Part shown: piece after piece, positions 1 through 7,500 of the stretch
How positions within the stretch are numbered: position 1 is the stretch's first letter
Layout of the letters: each line of letters begins with the position of its first letter
Assembly: GCA_044338255.1 (NCBI GenBank)
Contig: JBIILZ010000081.1
Location: forward strand, 1 to 17,664
Reading direction: 5' to 3'
From: CAIUVD01 sp044338255
GTDB taxonomy: Bacteria; Planctomycetota; UBA11346
Length of the DNA stretch: 17,664 nucleotides
Program-made: the position numbers and the translations under genes
The notes under the pieces: model-generated
The model's input: the letters and a program-made list of their open reading frames with translations, nothing else
The model's database searches: none
What the model was told of the DNA's origin: nothing

Positions 1-43
1 TCAAGGCTGCCCGTGCCGGGGGCACGGCGCTGCGCGGCCTTGA
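1..43. repeat. Nested hairpin at the window edge
   Basis: Bases 1-7 (TCAAGGC) pair perfectly with 37-43 (GCCTTGA). Inside them 11-17 (CCGTGCC) pair perfectly with 21-27 (GGCACGG) across a GGG loop. This gives a strong two-storey hairpin ending 45 bases before the four-helix-bundle start codon. No T-run follows, so a simple intrinsic terminator is not well supported. It may end a transcript from outside the window, belong to a REP-like element cut by the window edge, or structure the leader of the next gene. Confidence 0.55.
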
Positions 44-88
44 CCCCTGCGCGCGGTCAGGCTGTGGCGCGGCGAAAGGACACCTCCT

Positions 89-436
89 ATGCCGCGTTAC
101 TCGAATCTCCTCGTCTGGAATCATGCCCGAAAAATCGTTCAGGAAGTTACTTCCGCTACACGCGGGGTGCGCGGTGAGGGCGACCTCATCTCGCAGATCC
201 GACGCGCTAGCCTCAGTGTTGCCGCCAATATCGCCGAAGGTGCCGAACGTGGCAGCGATCGTGATTTCGTACGGTTCCTCAAAATCGCCAACGGCTCCAA
301 TGCCGAGACCCAGGCTCTCACCCTCATCGCCGACGATGCCGGGATCTTCAGTGCTCAACAAGTCACTGAGATCGTCAACCACACCAATCAAATCGGACGC
401 ATGCTGAACAGCCTGATGTACCGGTGCAGTGGATGA
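89..436 (+). CDS. Four-helix bundle protein, S23/IVS-like
   Basis: A 115-residue protein of the family first seen as the product of intervening sequences in 23S rRNA genes, which is related in fold to Avd of diversity-generating retroelements. The family hallmark is clear: a helix with L33, Q36 and RRA (38-40), then SVAANIAEG at 43-51, R54, a helix with FVRFLKIANGS at 60-70, and E73. Length is typical. The start is supported by AAAGGA at 75-80, eight bases before ATG. Orphan members occur widely outside rRNA operons and their function is not established. The barrel-forming homologue Avd binds nucleic acid, so an RNA/DNA-binding role is possible but inferred. There is no rRNA, reverse transcriptase or variable repeat nearby. 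Tandem arrays of 7-8 bp units begin 50 bases after the stop codon. Confidence 0.85.
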   Translation: MPRYSNLLVWNHARKIVQEVTSATRGVRGEGDLISQIRRASLSVAANIAEGAERGSDRDFVRFLKIANGSNAETQALTLIADDAGIFSAQQVTEIVNHTNQIGRMLNSLMYRCSG

Positions 437-486
437 CCGCACTCCGATGACTCGGGTTACGACCAGCAACCATATACACCGGAGTC

Positions 487-545
487 GAGCTTCGAGCTTC
501 GAGCTTCGAGCTTCGGTGCTTCGGTGCTTCGGTGCTTCAAGCTTC
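487..545. repeat. TTC-rich tandem array changing from 7 to 8 bp
   Basis: Four copies of GAGCTTC (487-514) are followed by three copies of GGTGCTTC (515-538) and an AAGCTTC (539-545). The period changes from seven to eight bases while the GCTTC core is kept. It lies between the four-helix-bundle gene and the CTGGTCN array. No open reading frame with coding character passes through it. Confidence 0.85.
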
Positions 546-550
546 GAAAA

Positions 551-634
551 CTGGTCGCTGGTCGCTGGTCCCTGGTCCCTGGTCCCTGGTCTCTGGCCCC
601 TGGTCCCTGGTCTCTGATCCCTGGCCCCTGATCT
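551..634. repeat. CTGGTCN heptamer array, 12 units
   Basis: Twelve contiguous heptamers: CTGGTCG twice, CTGGTCC three times, CTGGTCT, CTGGCCC, CTGGTCC, CTGGTCT, CTGATCC, CTGGCCC, CTGATCT. Copies decay toward the right end. The reverse complement of CTGGTCT and CTGGTCG gives the same units that form the 29-copy array at 13837-14039. From 635 to the end of nrtD at 760 no gene or further repeat is seen. Confidence 0.9.
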
Positions 635-759
635 CAGATGACTGCCCCAGCGACCGCGTACCGCTAGCGCTCATCGATTGTCGACGCTTCCCGACGCGCC
701 AGCGGCGTGCGCTCACAAACTGGATGATGGGGTAATCATTGGACACCCCTCCGATGAAA

Positions 760-1590
760 CTACGCCGAAGCCGCGTGCATCGGCATCTGCAGTGCCGTCT
801 GGCCGCCGCCCATTTTGCGGTTGAACAGGAAGCGGATGCAGTCGTTGCGGTAGTGCGCGAACTGTTCGGATTCGAACATCGTCAGGCGTTCGCGCGGGCG
901 TGGGAAGTCGACGTTGACGATCTTGCCGATCGCGGCCTTCGGGCCGTTGTTCATCATCACGATGCGATCCGAACAGTAGACGGCTTCATCGACGTCATGA
1001 GTAACCATGAACACCGTCAGACCCTGCTCGTGATGCAGGCGCAAGACCTCGTCCTGCAACGTTGAACGCGTCAGCGCGTCGAGCGCGCCGAAGGGCTCGT
1101 CGAGCAGCAGCATCTCTGGCTCCATGGCCAGGGCGCGGGCGATGCCGGCGCGCTGCTTCATGCCGCCGGAGATCTCGTGCGGATATTTATGCAGATGGTC
1201 CTTCAGGCCGACCGTGCCCAACCAGCGCTCGGCGCGCTCACGGCGCTGGCTCTTGCTATCCTGAGGGAAGATCGCGTTCACTGCCAGCATGACATTCTGG
1301 AACACCGTGCGCCACGGCAGCAAGCTGTGATTCTGAAAGACCACCGCCCGTTCCGGGCCGGGGCGCATGATCTCCTGCTCCTTGAAGCAGATGCTGCCGG
1401 CGGTGGGCATCTCCAGGCCGGCGATCATCGACAGCACCGTCGATTTTCCGCAACCCGAATGGCCGATGATCGAAACAAATTCACCCTTGGTGATTTCAAG
1501 ATCGATGCCGGCGAGGACCTCGACCTTGGGCCGACCACCGGGGCTGAAGGTCTTGGCGACGTTGATGAGTTCGAGGAACTTTTGTTGCAT
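760..1590 (-). CDS. nrtD: Nitrate ABC transporter ATP-binding protein
   Basis: A 276-residue ABC ATPase that would power nitrate import from the inner face of the membrane. All nucleotide-binding motifs are intact: Walker A GHSGCGKST at 43-51, Q-loop Gln86, signature SGGMKQ at 141-146, Walker B MLLLDEP at 160-166, D-loop ALD at 169-171 and switch His198. The sequence is of the NrtC/NrtD/TauB/SsuB group. It lacks the fused C-terminal binding-protein-like domain of cyanobacterial NrtC, so it resembles NrtD or Klebsiella NasD. The ATG at 1590 lies 17 bases after the permease stop, making it the last gene of the nrtABD unit. Nitrate specificity is inferred from the neighbouring nitrate reductase. 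By sequence alone a sulfonate or cyanate importer would be the alternative. The gene ends with TAG at 760-762. Confidence 0.93.
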   Translation of the reverse strand: MQQKFLELINVAKTFSPGGRPKVEVLAGIDLEITKGEFVSIIGHSGCGKSTVLSMIAGLEMPTAGSICFKEQEIMRPGPERAVVFQNHSLLPWRTVFQNVMLAVNAIFPQDSKSQRRERAERWLGTVGLKDHLHKYPHEISGGMKQRAGIARALAMEPEMLLLDEPFGALDALTRSTLQDEVLRLHHEQGLTVFMVTHDVDEAVYCSDRIVMMNNGPKAAIGKIVNVDFPRPRERLTMFESEQFAHYRNDCIRFLFNRKMGGGQTALQMPMHAASA

Positions 1591-1607
1591 GTTGATTCCG
1601 AATACCG

Positions 1608-2621
1608 TTAACGAATCGCAGCCGTGTTGCCGTGCGAGAGGAGGCGCTGGATGGCGATCATGATGCGATCGAGCAGGAAGCCGATGAAGCCGATCACCAC
1701 CACCGCCAGCATCAGATACGACAACGAGGTCTCATTGGAGCTCTGATACCAGTCCCAGATGAAGCTGCCCAGGCCTGGGCTCACCGCCATCATCTCAGCG
1801 GCGATGAGGACCATCCAACCGATGCCCAGGGACAGGCGGATGCCGGTGAAGATGCTCGGCAGCGAGGCCGGCAGAATGATCCGCCAGACTTTTTCAAAGA
1901 AGTTGAGATTGAGGACCTTGGCGACGTTGAGATGGTCGCGTTCGACATTGGCCACGCCGTTGGCGGTATTGATGAGCGCCGGCCACAGCGAGCACAACGC
2001 CACCACCAGGGCCGCGACCAGGAAGCTCTTCGACACCGGACCATGGTTGGACACGGCACTGTTGCACAGCAGGTAGACCACCGGGAACCACGCCAGCGGC
2101 GAGACCGGTTTGAGCACCTGGATCATGGGATTGACCATGCTGAAGATGGTGTTCGACAAGCCGCAGATGATGCCCAGAGGGATCGCCACCACCATCGCCA
2201 GGCCGACGCCGACGAAGGCGGTCTTCAGCGACAACAGCACCTGGTCGATGAACAGCTTCTTGCTGGCGAAGGGCATCTCCTTGCGCACCTCGTCGACGCT
2301 CATCTTGAGCTCGGCGGCGGTGCCGACGAGATCTTTTTCGTACTGCGCATGACGCACGCCTTCGGCGCGCATCTCTACCACCTGTTCGATGCCGCGCGCC
2401 CACACCTGCCCGGGAGTGGGCAGGTGCATGGTGCCGACCTGAACCTGCAGCGCGATCACCTGCCAGGCGAACAGCACCAGGATGATGGCGATGATCGGCA
2501 GTCCGACCATGCGCAGGAGCAGCCGCATCTGATAGGCGCGTTCACGGCCGGCGATGACATGCACCACCGGCACGAACCACGTCAGACCCAGACGGTCGAA
2601 GATGAGCGCGAGACGATCCAT
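1608..2621 (-). CDS. nrtB: Nitrate ABC transporter permease
   Basis: A 337-residue inner-membrane permease of the BPD_transp_1 (NrtB/SsuC) family that would form the nitrate channel. Hydrophobic segments are visible at about 37-58, 131-154, 172-190, 199-220, 259-280 and 302-325. The cytoplasmic coupling (EAA-like) loop lies at about 232-262 and includes AKVLNLNFFEKVWRIILP. The protein is longer than the usual roughly 270-290 residues because of a 35-residue N-terminal tail and a charged stretch at about 72-125 between the first two membrane segments. ATG at 2621 starts three bases after the nrtA stop, so the two are probably translationally coupled. The next gene, the ATPase, follows after 17 bases. 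Confidence 0.92.
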   Translation of the reverse strand: MDRLALIFDRLGLTWFVPVVHVIAGRERAYQMRLLLRMVGLPIIAIILVLFAWQVIALQVQVGTMHLPTPGQVWARGIEQVVEMRAEGVRHAQYEKDLVGTAAELKMSVDEVRKEMPFASKKLFIDQVLLSLKTAFVGVGLAMVVAIPLGIICGLSNTIFSMVNPMIQVLKPVSPLAWFPVVYLLCNSAVSNHGPVSKSFLVAALVVALCSLWPALINTANGVANVERDHLNVAKVLNLNFFEKVWRIILPASLPSIFTGIRLSLGIGWMVLIAAEMMAVSPGLGSFIWDWYQSSNETSLSYLMLAVVVIGFIGFLLDRIMIAIQRLLSHGNTAAIR

Positions 2622-2624
2622 GGA

Positions 2625-4049
2625 TTATTTCTTGCCGATGGTGAATTGCTGGAGGTAGGCGTTGGGCGCCGCGGGATCGAAGGCGTGGTGATCGATGAAA
2701 GCTTCGGCGGGATAGCTGAGCCCATCCTTCTCGGGCAACTCGTCGGCCTTGACCAAGCCTTCCTTTTCCAGGCTGGCGAAGGCTTCGCGGTAGATGTCGG
2801 TGCGGAAGGTCTTGGCGGCGATCTCCTGATACCAGCTGTCCGGCTTGTTCTCGCCGATCATGTTCCAGCGGCGCATCTGCGTCAGGCACCATACGGCATG
2901 GCTGTGCAGCGGCACGCTGGCGTACTTCTTGTAGAAGATGTTGAAGTCCGGCTCGGGGCGGCGATCGGCCTTGCCACCGTCCATGTTGTAGACCAGCGAG
3001 CCCATCATCGACTCGGCGAGAATCTCTGGCTGGGCCCCGATGTAGGCCTTGTTGGCAAGCATTTCAGCGGCCAATTTGCGGTGTTCGGGGGCTTCGTCCA
3101 ACCACCGTCCGGCGCGGATCAGGGCCCGCACCACGGATTGCGTGGTGTGCGGATTCTCATCCGCAAATTTCTTGGTCATGCCGAAGACTTTATCCGGCGA
3201 GCCATTGAAGATGTACTGGCTGGGCACCGCCAAGCGGCCGGTCTGCTCCTTGATGGTCATCTGCATGTTCCACGGCTCGCCGACGCAGAAGCCCTGGCAG
3301 TTGTTCTGATTCATCGCCGAGACCATCAGCGGCGGCGGATTGACCTGGAGAATAACATCGGCGTTGACGGTGCCCGATGAGCCGGCGAGGTTGCCATCGT
3401 AGAAGCCCGGAATCACGCCGCCGGCGGCCAGCCAATAACGCAGATTGAAATTGTGCGAGCCCACCGGGAAGGTCATGAAGAACTTCAACGGCTCGCCCGA
3501 CGACTTGTAAGCGGACGCGATCTGCTGCAACGTTTCGGCGGACACCGGCATGGCATAGCCGGCGGTCTTGAGTCGGGTGTCCTTGGCCGCCATCTGTTTC
3601 CAGACCTCGTTGGAGATCGAGATGCCCATGCCGTTGATCGACATGTTGTACGGCGTGATGACCTCGACCGCGGCGACGCCGTAGCCGAGGGTCGCGGCCA
3701 GCGGATGGCCGTAGAGCATGTGGCTGCCATCGAGCTCGCCGCTGATCACGCGATCCTGGACATGCTTCCAGCTCGGCTGGACTTCGATGGCAACGTTGAG
3801 GCCTTCTGCGGCAAAATAGCCGAGCTCCTTGGCGGCGACGATGGGGATGCAGTCGGTGAGCTTGATCATCCCGAACTTCAGTGATTTCTTTTCAAGCTTG
3901 TTGACGATCGCCTGCTTGAGGTTGGCGTTGTGGTTAGCGAGTTGGTAGTCGGTAAAACCTTCTGCGGCCTGGGTCGTGACGTGAGCACCGAGGGCCAGGA
4001 TGAGAGCCAAGGATGAGACCAGTGAGCCGAGTGAGCCAAGACGAGCCAT
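2625..4049 (-). CDS. nrtA: Nitrate ABC transporter substrate-binding protein
   Basis: A 474-residue periplasmic binding protein of the NrtA/CmpA/NasF family. Residues 1-28 form a Sec signal peptide, with a likely cut near TQA-AE. No lipobox cysteine is present, so it should be a free periplasmic protein, unlike the lipid-anchored cyanobacterial NrtA. Family blocks are plain: GMIKLTDCIPIVAAKELGYF at 60-79, SWKHVQDRV at 93-101, GSHNFNLRYWLAAGGVIPG at 197-215, and PPPLMVSAMNQ at 238-248 followed by GFCVGEPWN at 253-261. These blocks hold the Trp, His and Lys/Glu residues used for anion binding in NrtA. The close relative CmpA binds bicarbonate, but the adjacent nitrate reductase favours nitrate. 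GGAG lies seven to eight bases before ATG. It is the first gene of the minus-strand operon, and a -24/-12 element lies about 50 bases upstream. Confidence 0.92.
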   Translation of the reverse strand: MARLGSLGSLVSSLALILALGAHVTTQAAEGFTDYQLANHNANLKQAIVNKLEKKSLKFGMIKLTDCIPIVAAKELGYFAAEGLNVAIEVQPSWKHVQDRVISGELDGSHMLYGHPLAATLGYGVAAVEVITPYNMSINGMGISISNEVWKQMAAKDTRLKTAGYAMPVSAETLQQIASAYKSSGEPLKFFMTFPVGSHNFNLRYWLAAGGVIPGFYDGNLAGSSGTVNADVILQVNPPPLMVSAMNQNNCQGFCVGEPWNMQMTIKEQTGRLAVPSQYIFNGSPDKVFGMTKKFADENPHTTQSVVRALIRAGRWLDEAPEHRKLAAEMLANKAYIGAQPEILAESMMGSLVYNMDGGKADRRPEPDFNIFYKKYASVPLHSHAVWCLTQMRRWNMIGENKPDSWYQEIAAKTFRTDIYREAFASLEKEGLVKADELPEKDGLSYPAEAFIDHHAFDPAAPNAYLQQFTIGKK

Positions 4050-4097
4050 GGGGCTTCTCCGAAAAAAGGTGGGAGGTTCCGAGTCATGAACCTAAGA

Positions 4098-4114
4098 GCT
4101 CCCTTCGTGCCAAA
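4098..4114 (-). promoter_or_regulatory. Sigma-54 -24/-12 promoter for nrtABD
   Basis: Read on the minus strand this is TTTGGCACGAAGGGAGC. The invariant GG (4111-4110) and GC (4099-4098) are ten bases apart, as sigma-54 requires, and the -24 half TTGGCACG is a perfect match to consensus. The -12 half is GAGC rather than TTGC. Transcription would start near 4086, giving a leader of about 37 bases before the nrtA ATG. A sigma-54 activator gene lies downstream of nasA. No start site has been measured, so the call rests on sequence and context. Confidence 0.65.
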
Positions 4115-4457
4115 TGAGAGCTTTCCCTATTTTCAGCGAAAAATTCCGCACTTTTCCTGGCGATGCAGCGGCCTTGCCGAGGTCCACCATGAACCTGCTT
4201 GGCGACTCGCATGCGCCCACGGCGAGTGTTGCTTCCCCCAGCTATAAGCCCATGAACCGACAAAAACTTGATCAACTGCGTGGGCCTGGGCCACTCCCTC
4301 AGGGATACACCTAGGGGCTGCAATCGTTATGCCAATTAGGTGGATCCCCTATCGGCATTCACGAATGAGGGCTACAGCGGGCTACAGCGGGCTGAAATGG
4401 ACGGTCCTCGGCTGCGTCCCGCTGGTCCACGGTGGTCTCGACAGCGATGAGCAGGGC
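4115..4457. promoter_or_regulatory. Divergent nrt-nas control region with dyad sites
   Basis: No gene is supported here. Candidate activator sites are the dyads at 4280-4294 (GTGGGCCTGGGCCAC, one mismatched pair) and 4329-4358, where ATGCC pairs with GGCAT and inner TAGG pairs with CCTA around a GGATCC centre. A short perfect dyad, CCACGGTGG, lies at 4427-4435. The first two lie about 100-180 bases from the nasA -24 element and 170-250 from the nrtA one, suitable distances for looping by a sigma-54 activator. A 10-bp unit, GCTACAGCGG, is duplicated in tandem at 4371-4390. None matches a known NtrC site closely; assignment as enhancers is inference. Confidence 0.35.
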
Positions 4458-4473
4458 TTGGCACGTTCTGCGC
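4458..4473 (+). promoter_or_regulatory. Sigma-54 -24/-12 promoter for nasA
   Basis: The sequence TTGGCACGTTCTGCGC has GG at 4460-4461 and GC at 4472-4473, exactly ten bases apart. Its -24 half, TTGGCACG, is identical to that of the divergent nrtA promoter. The -12 half is GCGC instead of TTGC. Transcription would begin near 4485, immediately before the ribosome site AGGGG at 4486-4490. This leaves a very short leader to ATG at 4502, which is a weakness of the call. Confidence 0.55.
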
Positions 4474-4501
4474 CTAGAGGTGGCCAGGGGATGCTGAACC
4501 A

Positions 4502-7500
4502 ATGACCACGTCACGCAGTGCGCCGACGATCACCAAGACCATCTGCTGCTATTGCGGGGTCGGCTGCGGCATCGAGGTCCTCAGCGATGCGCGCGGACGT
4601 CTGACTCTGCGTGGCGATGCCAGCCATCCCGTCAACCGCGGCATGCTTTGCTCGAAGGGCCGTACGCTGCTGCACGTGGTCGCCGCCCGCAGCGACCGCC
4701 TCAGCCATCCGCTGGTGCGCCTCGATCGCGCCTTCGCGCCGCGTCGCGCCACCTGGGATTCCGCGCTGGCGCATGTCGCCAGTGAATTCACCCGTATCAT
4801 CGCCGCCCACGGCCCGGATGCCGTGGCTTTTTACGGATCGGGGCAGCTGCTCACCGAAGAGTACTACGTGCTCAACAAGCTGGTGAAGGGCTACCTCGGG
4901 ACCAACAACCTCGATACCAATTCGCGCCTGTGCATGTCGACGGCGGTGGTCGGCTACAAGCAGACCCTCGGCCAGGATGGCCCCCCCACCAGCTACGCCG
5001 ACATCGAGGTCTGCGATACCTTCTTGGTCACCGGTGCCAATCCGGCGTGGTGCCATCCGATTATCTGGCGTCGCGTCGAGGCCCGTAAGCAAGCCGATCC
5101 GCAAGTGCGCATCGTGGTCATAGACCCGCGCCGCACCGCCACCGCCGAGATGGCCGACCTGCATCTGCAGATCCATCCCGGCACCGACGTGCAGCTGCAC
5201 TACGGACTCGGCCGCCAGCTGCTCGCCAGCGGCGCCGCCGATGAAACCTATCTGGCGGCCCATGTCGACGGGCTCGACGCCTATCGCGCGGCCTGCGAGC
5301 CATGGACCTTGGAGGCCACCGCTGCCGTATGTGGGATCGCCGCCGCCGATATCGCCCAGGCGGCGGAATGGCTGGCCGGTGAACGGCGCTTCCTATCGAT
5401 GTGGACGATGGGCCTCAACCAGTCCTCGGTGGGCGTCGACAAGAACGTCACGCTCATCGATCTGTCGCTGCTCACCGGCAAGATCGGCAAACCTGGCTGC
5501 GGGCCGTTCAGCCTCACCGGCCAGCCCAATGCCATGGGCGGGCGCGAAGTCGGCGGCCTGGCGACCTTGGCCAGCAATCATCGTGATTTCACCAAGGCCG
5601 CCGATCGCGAGGAGATCGCCCGCGCCTGGGGCGTGAAGGATGTCCCTGCCAAGCCCGGGCTCACCGCCGTCGAACTCTTTCGGGCGCTGAAGGCCGGCAC
5701 CGTCAAAGCGGTGTGGATCCTCGCCACCAACCCCGTCGAATCGATGCCCGATGCGCAGCTCATCGACGAGGCCCTGCAGGCCGCCGAGCTCGTAGTCGTC
5801 CAGGATTGCTATCCCACCGCGACCACGGCCCTCGCCCATGTCGTGCTGCCGGCGGCGACATGGTTGGAAAAATCTGGAACCATGACCAACAGCGAGCGGC
5901 GTATCGGCCTGCTCAATCCAGCCGCGACGGCGCCCGGCGAGGCCCTTCCCGACAGCGAGATCCTCTGCCGCTTCGCTGCGGCAATGGGCTTCGGCAAGGG
6001 CTTCTCCTATACCCATCCGGCGCAGATCTTCGCCGAGCACGCGGCGCTCTCGCGCGGGCGCGATTGCGATATCAGCGGGATCACCTGGGAGCTGCTCAAG
6101 CACGGCTCGCAGCAATGGCCCCTGCCGATCGGCTCTGGTGAGGAAATGGCCAGCAACAGCGGAATGGCCAGCAACAGCGAGCGGCTCTATACCGACGGAC
6201 ATTTCCATACCGCGACCGGCCGCGCCCAGCTCAAGGCGCCAGCCGTGACGTGGCGCTGCGAAGTCGCCACGCCCGAATATCCCCTGGTCCTGACCACCGG
6301 CCGCCTGCGCGACCAGTGGCACACCATGACCAAGACCGGGCGCGTGCAGAAGCTCACCGGCCACGTGCCAACGCCAGCGGTAGAGATCCATCCACACGAT
6401 GCCGCACGGCGCGGCATCGACGACGGCGCCATCGTCACCGTGCGCACGGTACGCGGTACGGTGCGCGTGCGCGCCGAGGTCACTCCGCGCATCAAGGCCG
6501 GGACGGTGTTCCTGCCCATGCACTGGGGACGCCTGCAGGGCGGGCCCGAAGGGCGCATCAACACCACCACCAATCCCAGCTATGATCCGCAGAGCAAGGA
6601 GCCGGATCTCAAATTCAGCGCCGCCGAGGTCCAGGCCTATGTGCCAGCGCCGCAGCGCATCGTCATCATCGGTGGCGGGGCGGCGACCTGGGGCTTCCTC
6701 GAACACCACCTCGCCGCCGGGCTGCGCGATACCATCGAAGTCTTCGGCGATGAGCCCCTGCCGTTCTATGACCGAGTACAGCTGCCGCACCTCGTCGATG
6801 CCAGCCGGAGCTGGGAGCACCTCGTCAAAGGCGATCAGCGTTCGTGGCACGAACGCAGTCAGGGGCGCTACACCTTCACTCCTGGCTGCCTGATCACCGC
6901 CATCCAACGCAAGAGCAAGGAGATCATCGACGCGCAGGGCGTGCACCACCCGTACGACCTGCTGATCATCGCCACCGGCAGCCGCGCCGCCAAGCTCTAC
7001 CAAGGCCCAATGCCCAAGACCGGCGTACACTTTCTACGCAAGAAGCACGATGCCGAGGCCATCCGCGCTCTCGCCGGCCCCGGCAAACGCGCCGTCGTGA
7101 TCGGTGGCGGCCTGCTCGGACTCGAACTCGCCGATGCCCTGGTCGAGATCGGCACCGATGTCACAGTGCTGCAGCGCAGCGAAAGACTCATGGGCCGCCA
7201 GCTCGATGCCAAGGCCGGCACCTACCTCGCGCAGGCGCTGAGCGAGCGCGGCATGCACATTCGCTTCAAGGCCCAGGTCGAGAGCCTCGTCGGCAACCCG
7301 GGGCTGACGGGCGTACGTTTGCAGGATGGCACGCTCCTGCCGGCAGACGTGGTGGTCTTTGCCACCGGCACCGCGCCCAACGCCGAGCTCGCGCGTCAGG
7401 CGCTGATCACCTGCTCGACCGGCATCATTGTCGACGAACGTCTGCGGACCTCCGATCCCGCGATCTGCGCGCTCGGTGAAGTCTCCGATTATCAGGGCAC

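Noticed and set aside
89..436. Diversity-generating retroelement accessory protein Avd
   Set aside because: The protein has a related fold family, but there is no reverse transcriptase, template repeat or variable repeat in the window.
1632..3380. Long plus-strand open frame of 582 codons opposite nrtB and nrtA
   Set aside because: It is the antisense shadow of two well-recognised transporter genes and its product is a His/Asp/Gly/Arg-rich sequence without any domain, typical of GC-rich antisense frames.
5393..7030. Minus-strand open frame of 545 codons inside nasA
   Set aside because: It lies opposite conserved molybdopterin and FAD domain sequence, shows no domain, and arises from the codon bias of the opposite strand.
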